DNA of 21,317 nucleotides from Ruminococcaceae bacterium UBA2656 (GCA_002359465.1 DENA01000012.1:10944-32260), one strand, 5' to 3'. Numbered from the stretch's first letter, positions 7,701 through 13,834 are shown. Numbers and translations: made by a program. The notes: generated by a model not told the origin, from the sequence alone.

Positions 7701-9370
7701 ATATGATGAATTGCGCCCGAACCAAAGTCCATAGCTGCCTCATGTATGATTTCCGAAGTGGTGGGATGCGCAAAAATCATATGTGACAGTTCCTTATCGG
7801 TTAATCCATTTGCAACGGCAGCTGTCAGTGTGGGCAGCAAAGCGGATGCGTCCGCGCCGATAATGGAACCCCCCAGTATCTTGCCGCTTGTCTTTTCTCG
7901 GACGAGCTTGACAAAACCACTGGTCTCGTTCATAATCATTGCCTTTCCGTTGCCGGAATAGGTTATGCTGCTGGTGTCAATTTCGATGCCTTTTTTCCGG
8001 CATTCCCCGGCTGTCTGACCCACGCTTGCGATTTCGGGAGTCGTGAAAATCACATTGGGAACCGCCGCATAATCCATAGAAACCGGATTGCCTAAAACAT
8101 TTTCAACAGCGACAATTCCCTGGCGTGATGCCACATGCGCCAACTGCAGGATATTTGTAACATCACCGATGGCATAAATATTTTCAATATTACTGCGCAT
8201 GTGTTCATCTACGGCAATACCCCGACCACGTTCACGAAGTCGAATTCCTGCATTTTCGGTGTTGAGGCTCTCTAAACTTGGTTCTCTTCCGACTGCGGCA
8301 AGCACTCGATCGCTTACCAAAATCATCGTACCGTCTTTCCCTTCACAGCTAATGACCGCCTGTCCGTCCTCAGAGCAACGAATTTCCCGCACCTTGGTCC
8401 CGGTGTGCACATGAATACCCGCATCTTCGGCAAATTCACGAATAGCTTGTGAAACTTCTTCGTCAAGCATCGCTAAGAGATGATCAAGAAATTCCACGAC
8501 ATGAACTTGTACACCAAGATTACGATAAAGAAAAGCAAACTCCATACCGATAACGCCGCCGCCAATAATTGTGACCGATTGGGGAAGAATGTCGGAAGAA
8601 AGTGCCTGCGTGCTGTTCATAACCAATGGTAAATCCATTCCAGGCACGGGCAGACTGCTGCAGCGCGAACCGGTCGCTACAATGATATCCTTTGCCGTAA
8701 TGTGATATCTTTTCTTTCCGTTTACACATACCTCAGTAGCTGATACGAAGGACGCCGTGCCTGAAATCACGCGAATTCTATGCTTTTCCATTAGGAAAGC
8801 AATTCCGTCTATCAAACGGTTTTTAACATCTTCCTTTCGTTGGATGACTTCCTTCATGTTTACCGAAACTGTTCCTTCAACGTGTACCCCAAACCGGTTT
8901 GCCTCCCGGACATGGCGGAATGTTTCGGATGCTTGAATCAAAGCCTTTGTGGGAATGCAGCCAACGTTTAGACAGGTTCCGCCGAGAGCATCCTTTTCCA
9001 CCAGCGTTACCGCAATTCCTTTTTGCGCCGCATAAATTGCGGCCACATAACCACCAGGCCCGCCGCCGATTACCAGTAACTCCGTGTCCAGTTTTTCCTC
9101 CTGCTTTTCGTCCCCACTTAATTTGCAAACGGGAACTGCATCTTCATTCTCCAACACAAACAGTGTCTGACCTGAAGCAACCGCATCTCCCTCTTTAAAA
9201 AAGACGCTGGTAATCCGCCCGCTTTGCGGCGCACGAATGGTTTTGTTTCCCTTTCCCACTTCCACCTGCACAAGCACATCGCCTTCCTGTACACAGTCAC
9301 CGCAGGATACACTCATTTTTCCAATTTTACCCGGCTTAGCACCGGTAACTGCTGTAAAAACAACGTTCAC
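7697..9370 (-). CDS. lpdA: Dihydrolipoamide dehydrogenase with N-terminal lipoyl domain
   Basis: A 557-residue flavoprotein that oxidises dihydrolipoamide with NAD+ or runs in reverse with NADH. Residues 1-75 form a lipoyl domain; Lys40 in VEVGKGN aligns with the lipoylated lysine of the usual ETDKA loop. The FAD site GGGPGGY is at 102-108, the redox pair is Cys133/Cys138 in GGTCLNVGCIPTK, the NAD site is IIGGGVIGMEF with an acidic residue (VVEF) favouring NAD, and the His-Glu pair is HPTTSE at 535-540. The GTG at 9370 is preferred over the TTG at 9385, because GGAGGG lies exactly seven bases before the GTG. Lipoyl-Lpd fusions are known, for example in streptococci and acetoin systems, but no E1/E2 or glycine-cleavage gene is near. 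Its neighbours are osmC and lplA. Confidence 0.95.
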   Translation of the reverse strand: MNVVFTAVTGAKPGKIGKMSVSCGDCVQEGDVLVQVEVGKGNKTIRAPQSGRITSVFFKEGDAVASGQTLFVLENEDAVPVCKLSGDEKQEEKLDTELLVIGGGPGGYVAAIYAAQKGIAVTLVEKDALGGTCLNVGCIPTKALIQASETFRHVREANRFGVHVEGTVSVNMKEVIQRKEDVKNRLIDGIAFLMEKHRIRVISGTASFVSATEVCVNGKKRYHITAKDIIVATGSRCSSLPVPGMDLPLVMNSTQALSSDILPQSVTIIGGGVIGMEFAFLYRNLGVQVHVVEFLDHLLAMLDEEVSQAIREFAEDAGIHVHTGTKVREIRCSEDGQAVISCEGKDGTMILVSDRVLAAVGREPSLESLNTENAGIRLRERGRGIAVDEHMRSNIENIYAIGDVTNILQLAHVASRQGIVAVENVLGNPVSMDYAAVPNVIFTTPEIASVGQTAGECRKKGIEIDTSSITYSGNGKAMIMNETSGFVKLVREKTSGKILGGSIIGADASALLPTLTAAVANGLTDKELSHMIFAHPTTSEIIHEAAMDFGSGAIHHI

Positions 9371-9430
9371 TTTGTTTCCCTCCAAAATCTAAGGGCAAAG
9401 CGTAAAGTGCTTTGCCCCATTTTAACTGGA

Positions 9431-9871
9431 TTATTCCCTTACTACGCCGGCATTAATCAACTTCACGCCGTTTTCAAGACAATCTCCAACCGGGCAATGA
9501 GCTGCCATAAACGCTGCAAAGGCTTCCGCCTTTTCCTGACTTTCCTGTGTTTTAAAATGAACTTTGTAGCGAATTTCTTGAAAACCGTTTCTTACATCGG
9601 CAAGTCCCATAAACCCGTCTGGATCCAAATCTCCTTCCAGTTCAACGTGAACCTCTTCAAAATGGAAATCCTGTGCCTGAGCAAACGCGGCCGCCACAAT
9701 CGACTGACACGCGCCAAACGCACAGAGAACTGCTTCTACAGGGTTCATACCAGCATCGGTTCCGCCTAATTCCTCCGGCTCGTCCAATAGGAAACTGAAC
9801 TTTCTTGTGCCGCAGTTGACCTGTAATCCTTCGGGTAGTTTTTTTGCAGAGGCTTTAAATGTTGTTAACAT
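9431..9871 (-). CDS. OsmC-family thiol peroxidase-like protein
   Basis: A 146-residue member of the OsmC/Ohr family, which reduces organic hydroperoxides through two cysteines. The segment GGTDAGMNPVEAVLCAFGACQSI is the family's central helix, with the expected peroxidatic Cys at residue 55; Cys126 in AAHCPVGDC fits the resolving cysteine. Extra cysteines at 20, 50 and 131 are present. It is closer to the OsmC-like/YhfA branch than to classical Ohr. The ATG at 9871 has GGGAG about nine bases upstream. It is the first gene of the minus-strand operon, 60 bases before lpd. Ohr proteins are known to be re-reduced by lipoyl groups and lipoamide dehydrogenase, which makes the neighbours meaningful. 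The exact substrate is unknown. Confidence 0.88.
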   Translation of the reverse strand: MLTTFKASAKKLPEGLQVNCGTRKFSFLLDEPEELGGTDAGMNPVEAVLCAFGACQSIVAAAFAQAQDFHFEEVHVELEGDLDPDGFMGLADVRNGFQEIRYKVHFKTQESQEKAEAFAAFMAAHCPVGDCLENGVKLINAGVVRE

Positions 9872-9920
9872 GGTAAGTACTCCCTTTCTGTTTCAATGGG
9901 TTGATTAATCGATTTTTTAT

Positions 9921-9949
9921 ATAATAACATGCGGTAGGCTCATGGTCAA
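9921..9949 (-). promoter_or_regulatory. Sigma-A-type promoter of the osmC-lpd-lplA-marR operon
   Basis: On the minus strand, TTGACC (9949-9944) and TATTAT (9926-9921) are separated by exactly 17 bases. This leaves a leader of about 40 bases before the osmC start. It is the best promoter match upstream of this operon. Confidence 0.7.
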
Positions 9950-9969
9950 TACTTAATTAAGTAAGTATT
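9948..9969. promoter_or_regulatory. Palindromic operator candidate for the MarR regulator
   Basis: TACTTAATTAAGTA (9950-9963) is a perfect 14-bp palindrome, and AATACTT/AGTATT arms extend it to 9948-9969. It touches the -35 element of the osmC promoter. MarR/OhrR repressors bind AT-rich palindromes of this size, so the MarR protein of this operon is the obvious candidate. This is inference from position. Confidence 0.55.
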
Positions 9970-10053
9970 TTAGACGATTATAATCTTTCCCTTTTTCTGC
10001 GACGGGGATTTAAACGGAATGTGATAGAAAACTAGCAGTTTAGAGCCGGAGGT

Positions 10054-10176
10054 TACCGCTTGATACCACATAGCTGCCTGATCCTGCTATACTCCACCAA
10101 AGCAAGATTATCCGAACTTCATCTTTACGATGGATTGGTTCGCGTTAATCGTAAAAATGCCGCATAGCAAGCGGTA
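10054..10176. repeat. Imperfect inverted-repeat element, dispersed repeat copy 2
   Basis: The ends TACCGCTTG (10054-10062) and CAAGCGGTA (10168-10176) are perfect inverted repeats. Inside, TTTACGAT (10124-10131) and ATCGTAAA (10148-10155) form an 8-bp stem. Positions 10062-10130 align with 6083-6150. There is no gene and no transposase. It could be a small non-autonomous mobile element, a structured RNA, or decayed coding DNA. Confidence 0.45.
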
Positions 10177-10178
10177 AA

Positions 10179-10239
10179 CAAATCCCCCTGCAAACTTTAA
10201 TTAGTTTGCAGGGGGATTTGCTATGGTGCGAGTGTCCAT
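10179..10239. terminator. 17-bp perfect hairpin followed by a tRNA-end-like stretch
   Basis: CAAATCCCCCTGCAAAC (10179-10195) pairs perfectly with 10204-10220 around an 8-base loop. It has little T-tract, so termination may be weak. Directly after comes TGGTGCGAGTG (from 10224), again like a reversed tRNA 3' end, without a tRNA body. Positions 10240-10324 show nothing else that I can support. Confidence 0.45.
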
Positions 10240-10324
10240 AACGACAAACTCGGGAACCTTCATAAAATAAAGGTTTTCGGCATCATGCAAACGAATATTA
10301 CACACACTAAGCAAATATGGTCAA

Positions 10325-10409
10325 AAAAGGCATCGATTATGTTGGCAGCCTTTTCAAAATTAGTCAGAGTGGGATTATAAGACTTAGAAAAGTCACATAG
10401 TATCAATGG
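10325..10409. repeat. Junction repeat A: decayed hairpin plus shared module
   Basis: AAAAGGC (10325-10331) and GCCTTTT (10348-10354) form a shortened version of the hairpin at 12654 and 13597. The core at 10366-10392 matches 12693-12719 at 24 of 27 bases, both ending GACTTAGAAAAG. ATCAATGG (10402-10409) also recurs in junction B. It overlaps the last codons of the minus-strand gene ending at 10403. Confidence 0.65.
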
Positions 10410-10777
10410 TTAAAGAACAGTGAATACTCAGAATCTATGTTATTATCAATACAAATTACTCTTATATTATTTTCCGCCAAATATTTGATAAATTCGATAC
10501 TATCCAGAAAATTATTTCCCAAATCAAAGATGCTAGCAGCAATGAATATGCTGAACTCATCTTTTCCAAGTCGGTTCACAATTTCTTTTAGGAGTGGTTT
10601 TTCCCATGCTGACACCTCAAAGCCTTCGTCTATATATACCTCTTTCTGTGCAACGCCTAAACAATCCAAAAGCGTTCTTATCTGGTTTATTTTTTGACTC
10701 TTCATATACTCTCTTTGAGCAGGGTTCTTTTCGTCTATCGATATATAGCAGATGACATTTTGACTGGTCTTGTCCAT
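10403..10777 (-). CDS. Serine-recombinase N-terminal-domain-like protein lacking catalytic residues
   Basis: A 124-residue protein whose layout follows the resolvase catalytic domain: a first strand ICYISID (normally Y-A-R-V-S-T), a helix, VYIDEGFEVSAWEKPLLKEIVNRL (normally D-E-G-S-G...RP-L), a strand SIFIAA, then FDLGNNFLDSIEFIKYLAENNIRVICID (normally DRLGRN..D...L). The residues that act in catalysis are replaced: the first-strand Arg by Ser13, the nucleophile Ser by Asp15, and the DRLGR arginines by Asp and Asn. There is no DNA-binding C-terminal part. The start at 10777 has GGAGGGAGA just upstream, so it is probably expressed. It may be a regulatory or decayed relative. The family link is by pattern only, so it is moderately certain. 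Confidence 0.6.
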   Translation of the reverse strand: MDKTSQNVICYISIDEKNPAQREYMKSQKINQIRTLLDCLGVAQKEVYIDEGFEVSAWEKPLLKEIVNRLGKDEFSIFIAASIFDLGNNFLDSIEFIKYLAENNIRVICIDNNIDSEYSLFFNH

Positions 10778-10844
10778 CTTTCTCCCTCCAATAATCACTT
10801 TAATAATTAATATGGAAGGCTATGGTAAAATATACCAGCGACTT

Positions 10845-11279
10845 TTATTTCATTATTTCTTTTTTTATAGGTACATTGTGGGTTTTGAGTATCTCTATGA
10901 TTTCGTATGCTTCCTCTCTAAACCCAACTGAGGTATGAACTGTTATCCCGGTTTCTTTATCAAAATAGCTATAAGAAAGTGCTCTAAAGCCACCTTTTGG
11001 TCCTAAATACAATGTAACATCCTGAGCCGTTTTTAAATTTTCTGCAAAAATCTCTTTCTGCCTTTTGCTTTCTTGAATTACTTCTTCATCAATGATTTCT
11101 AATGAATCCCACAATACATCCAACGTAGCAATTCTGGGAAAGCTGACCGTAATAAACCGATCACTACCTCTGCTCCACATCCCTTGCCGTCCAACAGTAA
11201 TTCCCTCTGTTCCGGAGATTAATCCTTTTGCATACTTTGTTAAATCCGTGGTTAACTTTACTTTTATATTTTTCTCCAT
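10845..11279 (-). CDS. Hypothetical protein, 144 aa
   Basis: I do not recognise this protein. Its first 60 residues look like small beta strands with turns (KGLISGTEGITVGR, SDRFITVSFPRIATLDVLWDSLEII), compatible with an SH3-like or KOW-like barrel. A charged helical stretch and a second strand-rich part (VTLYLGPKGGFRALSYSYFDKETGITVHTSVGF) follow, then a final helix. There is no signal peptide or membrane segment, so it is probably cytosolic. The ATG at 11279 has AGAGG a few bases upstream. It lies 67 bases upstream of the resolvase-like gene on the same strand, and both may form one unit between junction repeats A and B. Base composition is AT-rich compared with the flanking operons. Confidence 0.65.
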   Translation of the reverse strand: MEKNIKVKLTTDLTKYAKGLISGTEGITVGRQGMWSRGSDRFITVSFPRIATLDVLWDSLEIIDEEVIQESKRQKEIFAENLKTAQDVTLYLGPKGGFRALSYSYFDKETGITVHTSVGFREEAYEIIEILKTHNVPIKKEIMK

Positions 11280-11441
11280 AATTACCTCTAAAGCGCATAA
11301 TTGTAAATTAGTTGTATTAAATTGGATTCATCTATAAATAAAAAACAATTGACTGACAAATTGGAATTTGGTGAGCTAATTCCTGATTTTCTGCACAATA
11401 TAATAATTTTATATCCATGATACCACGCTTTTCCACATAAG

Positions 11442-11560
11442 AAAAGACATATCTTCCCCTTGGCGGAAGATATGTCTTTTTTGGCCAGAGCGAAATTATA
11501 GGATTTGGAGAAAGTCAGTCAGATCAATGGTTTCCTGGCAATCAACAAGCAGTATTCATA
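11442..11560. repeat. Junction repeat B: strong terminator hairpin plus shared module
   Basis: AAAAGACATATCTTCC (11442-11457) pairs over 16 bases with 11465-11480 around a 7-base loop, ending in six Ts, so it can terminate plus-strand transcription. The module from 11487 matches junction A (AGAGnGnnATTATA, GACTT-like, AAAG, ATCAATGG), and its later part (TTCCTGGCAATCAACAAGCA) matches junction C. The other intergenic DNA from 11280 to 11764 shows no gene. Confidence 0.65.
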
Positions 11561-11695
11561 ATTAAGTATCAATCTGCGTAGATTACCAAAGCATGTAACA
11601 ATCTACTAATTTTAGTACGATAAATATAGTTTTCTGTAAGGGATTGGATCATCTGGTTTGATTTTCAGCGACGGACTAAATTTATGGATATGGTA

Positions 11696-11724
11696 TTGAA
11701 TTCTACTTGCATCTGTGATATATA
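11696..11724 (+). promoter_or_regulatory. Promoter for the nucleotidyltransferase-like gene
   Basis: TTGAAT (11696-11701) and TATATA (11719-11724) are 17 bases apart. Transcription would start near 11731, about 34 bases before the ATG at 11765. That also argues against the earlier in-frame ATG at 11684. Confidence 0.5.
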
Positions 11725-11764
11725 TCTAAATTATGATAGTATTTTAATTAAGGTCGGATATAAA

Positions 11765-12598
11765 ATGAAAAAAAGTAACTCTGTCAATCCAGAAATCGAG
11801 CTAATTGCAGTCGTTAAAGACTCAAGGGCATATGTTGTTTTTTATATACTGAAAGATAACGTTAAACGAGTTATATGGGCTGTAAAACCTAAGGGGTTCT
11901 ATTATTTTATAAATTTTTCTCATCATATACACTGGCTGGATAAACCTAGGCTCAACGAAGAAGTGATGATAATTGACAATCTCAGGGCATACATAGAATA
12001 CGGCAGGGTGTATTTAGAATCCATAAATGGGAATACGAAGATAATAAGCTTGGGATTATACAGGCGGTTAGAAAAAACCTATGCAGCCCGAATCAAATCA
12101 TACTATATCAGCTTTCCCACTACAAGCATAGATGATATCTTGGTTGAAATCCAAAAATATACGCCAAGGTCACAAGGAATCAATAAAAAAAGCATTGGTG
12201 TTACAAGACCAAAAGCAAAGCTAATAATTGACGATATTGTTAACATTGCGAAAGAGATTAATACTGATCCATCAAGTCTATATAGAATTTCTTTGCTCGG
12301 AGTGTTTGGAAGTTACGTGAATAGCAGCAAAGATAAATTAGGAGATATTGACATATTCTATACGATTATACCCAAAGACGGAATAACAAGAGAAATGATC
12401 TTGGCAGCAAACAAAGAACTTATGACACAATCAGATAGAAGCGATTATTTCTTACAAGTAATGGCAGAAGCTCATAAATCCGAATGGCTTACGCTGCGGA
12501 GATTAAAACATAACCATGTGAGCGTTTCTCTGCATAATTATGAGGAACATAAAGAAATGCTCGAAACAGAAAAATATAAAATACTATTTACTGAATAG
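11765..12598 (+). CDS. Nucleotidyltransferase-fold protein (MNT-like), unknown N-terminal domain
   Basis: A 277-residue protein. Its C-terminal half carries the polymerase-beta-type nucleotidyltransferase signature: Gly182-Ser183 in GVFGSYVNSS, followed by Asp194 and Asp196 in LGDIDIFY, the metal-binding pair. The N-terminal 150 residues are strand-rich with aromatic clusters (KPKGFYYFINFSHHIHWLDKP) and are not recognised. The substrate could be a nucleotide, a tRNA or a protein (adenylylation), as in MNT antitoxins and related enzymes. No HEPN or AbiEii partner is adjacent, so a toxin-antitoxin call is not justified. The ATG at 11765 fits the promoter at 11696; the ATG at 11684 is the alternative start. 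It is the only plus-strand gene in the accessory region and lies alone between junctions B and C. Confidence 0.65.
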   Translation: MKKSNSVNPEIELIAVVKDSRAYVVFYILKDNVKRVIWAVKPKGFYYFINFSHHIHWLDKPRLNEEVMIIDNLRAYIEYGRVYLESINGNTKIISLGLYRRLEKTYAARIKSYYISFPTTSIDDILVEIQKYTPRSQGINKKSIGVTRPKAKLIIDDIVNIAKEINTDPSSLYRISLLGVFGSYVNSSKDKLGDIDIFYTIIPKDGITREMILAANKELMTQSDRSDYFLQVMAEAHKSEWLTLRRLKHNHVSVSLHNYEEHKEMLETEKYKILFTE

Positions 12599-12653
12599 TT
12601 TGGGCTACCTCAGTTTAGCTTGAATTACTCCGGAAACGATAAAAGCCAAGATG

Positions 12654-12765
12654 AAAGGCGGTCGACATAAATCGACGGCCTTTTCAATGGTTGGAGTGGG
12701 AGTATAGGACTTAGAAAAGCGTAGCGTTATTAATGCTTTACTGACAGTCGGCAAGCAAATTCACA
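12654..12765. repeat. Junction repeat C: copy of the tRNA-Leu end and terminator, plus shared module
   Basis: Positions 12654-12691 match 13597-13634 at 37 of 38 bases. That is the tRNA-Leu terminator hairpin ending exactly in TGGT, the reverse of the tRNA's terminal ACCA. The module from 12693 then matches junction A (24/27) and junction B. The single mismatch breaks one pair of the hairpin. There is no tRNA body here. Confidence 0.85.
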
Positions 12766-12772
12766 CCGTAAA

Positions 12773-13411
12773 TCATGAATTAGCCGTTTCCAATCTAACT
12801 GTATAATTTGCGCGGCGCTCTCCGGGCTTCAGTGATGAATATAAGATTGGAACATATTCGTACAGAACAAGAGCAGCATTCAAACGAGCTAATTCAATAA
12901 TGGCCTCAATAGAATGAAATTGAGTTTCTAAGTAGATATTATAATTAATGAATAATTCTGGCACCAGTTTTTTCATCGCGTGATGCCACAAGTAATAGTG
13001 ATTAGAAAGGAAATCACGGGAAGCATCACAGAGTTGATAAGCATATCTGCCAATGTTTCCGCCCACATTTGTATCAGCTAACTCTTTTGCAAAAGCATAG
13101 ATCCAGATTGCGGCACTTTCTTCCTCATCTTTGGCTTCCATCAACATACTCAATGTATGTATAGTACCTTTATTTGTCGGTTGGGTGAAATACAAAAACT
13201 CGGATGGATTTTTTTCGATAATTTCTTTTCTTTTGTAGAGTTCGCTACGCGTAAGCCAATCATAACCATAAAATATTGTGTTTTCATCCCTTAAATCAAC
13301 ATGAATTTCTACGGGATTAATGGGAGCATTAAAAACTGCAGGACCCGATGTTGCATATAGCTTCCAGTGCCCATAGATATTTTCCCATGAAGCTTGCGGC
13401 AAGTCCTGCAT
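12773..13411 (-). CDS. Hypothetical protein, 212 aa
   Basis: A complete gene of unknown function. The ATG at 13411 (MQDLPQASWENIYG) is chosen because GGAGGAG lies six bases before it; the ATG at 13426 is partly inside that ribosome site. The protein is acidic and aromatic-rich, with WENIYGHWKLYATSGP and FYGYDWLTRSELYKRKEII near the N terminus. The second half is largely helical (EESAAIWIYAFAKELAD, YLWHHAMKKLVPEL, HSIEAIIELARLNAALVLYEY). No signal peptide, membrane segment or catalytic motif is seen. It has its own consensus promoter and is the only gene of the 943-bp unit flanked by copies of the tRNA-Leu end, so it is best viewed as cargo of an insertion. Confidence 0.72.
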   Translation of the reverse strand: MQDLPQASWENIYGHWKLYATSGPAVFNAPINPVEIHVDLRDENTIFYGYDWLTRSELYKRKEIIEKNPSEFLYFTQPTNKGTIHTLSMLMEAKDEEESAAIWIYAFAKELADTNVGGNIGRYAYQLCDASRDFLSNHYYLWHHAMKKLVPELFINYNIYLETQFHSIEAIIELARLNAALVLYEYVPILYSSLKPGERRANYTVRLETANS

Positions 13412-13488
13412 GCTATACTCCTCCATAAAACAAATTATTTAATTCGACTTGGTGGCATTATGGAATAATTATATGGAATTATGGCTTT

Positions 13489-13517
13489 ATTATAGCACTT
13501 CAGAGAAATTCTGTCAC
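13489..13517 (-). promoter_or_regulatory. Consensus promoter for the 212-aa orphan gene
   Basis: On the minus strand, GTGACA (13517-13512) and a perfect TATAAT (13494-13489) are 17 bases apart, giving a leader of about 70 bases. Between promoter and gene, TGGAAT-n-TATGGAAT repeats (13461-13484) could be a regulator site. Confidence 0.7.
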
Positions 13518-13596
13518 TCATCTTTTACTCTCGAATATTCTTATAGGATTTTCGACCATTCAAAATCCGTAAACCCATATGGAACCAAGGAAAAAC

Positions 13597-13634
13597 AAAG
13601 GCCGTCGACATAAATCGACGGCCTTTTCAATGGT
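13597..13634 (-). terminator. tRNA-Leu terminator, reference copy of the 38-bp direct repeat
   Basis: AAAGGCCGTCGA pairs perfectly with TCGACGGCCTTT around a 6-base loop. Read on the minus strand, the stem ends in TTTG and T-rich DNA just after the tRNA. The same 38 bases recur at 12654-12691 with one mismatch. The overlap with the tRNA 3' end is what an attachment site would show. Confidence 0.75.
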
Positions 13635-13717
13635 GCCGGTGGCCGGACTCGAACCGGCACGGTATCGCTACCGGTGGATTTTGAGTCCACTACGTCTGCC
13701 AATTCCATCACACCGGC
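13631..13717 (-). tRNA. tRNA-Leu (anticodon CAA)
   Basis: The minus strand from 13717 reads GCCGGTG at the 5' acceptor arm and CACCGGC plus ACCA at the 3' end, with CCA encoded. The anticodon arm is GTGGA-CTCAAAA-TCCAC, giving CAA (reads UUG). A long variable arm CGGTA-gcga-TACCG identifies a class II tRNA, and the T-arm is GCCGG-TTCGAGT-CCGGC. All stems pair. It has its own promoter and terminator. Its 3' end is copied at 12688 and, in decayed form, at 6042. Confidence 0.97.
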
Positions 13718-13733
13718 ATAAACAACGAATTAT

Positions 13734-13762
13734 ATTATATAATAAACTAAGGAAAAAATCAA
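13734..13762 (-). promoter_or_regulatory. tRNA-Leu promoter
   Basis: On the minus strand, TTGATT (13762-13757) and TATAAT (13739-13734) are 17 bases apart. The tRNA 5' end lies 16 bases after the -10 box, which leaves a short leader for RNase P removal. Confidence 0.75.
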
Positions 13763-13792
13763 TATAAACCTTCGCTAAAATCGATTAAAATA

Positions 13793-13834
13793 AGACAGGG
13801 CGCAAGCCGATTGTTCGGCCCTTACGCCCTGTCT
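13793..13834 (-). terminator. Terminator of the rnf operon
   Basis: AGACAGGGCG pairs with CGCCCTGTCT over 10 bases, with an inner GCCGA/TCGGC stem. The minus strand then reads TTATTTT. It stands 17 bases after the rnfB stop. The plus strand also has a T-run after the stem, so it may be bidirectional. Confidence 0.8.

Noticed and set aside
7697..9370. Part of a pyruvate or acetoin dehydrogenase operon
   Set aside because: No E1 or E2 genes flank it; the neighbours are osmC and lplA.
11765..12598. Toxin-antitoxin (HEPN-MNT or AbiE) system
   Set aside because: Only the nucleotidyltransferase side is present. Neighbouring proteins show no HEPN RxxxxH-type motif or AbiEi-like features.
10325..12765. 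CRISPR array from recurring hairpin/module units
   Set aside because: Only three diverged copies at about 1.1-1.2 kb spacing with genes between them. No short regular spacers and no cas genes.
13579..13767. Open frame on the plus strand across the tRNA-Leu (VAGLEPARYRY-like product)
   Set aside because: It is the antisense of the tRNA gene and its terminator, a well-known spurious translation.
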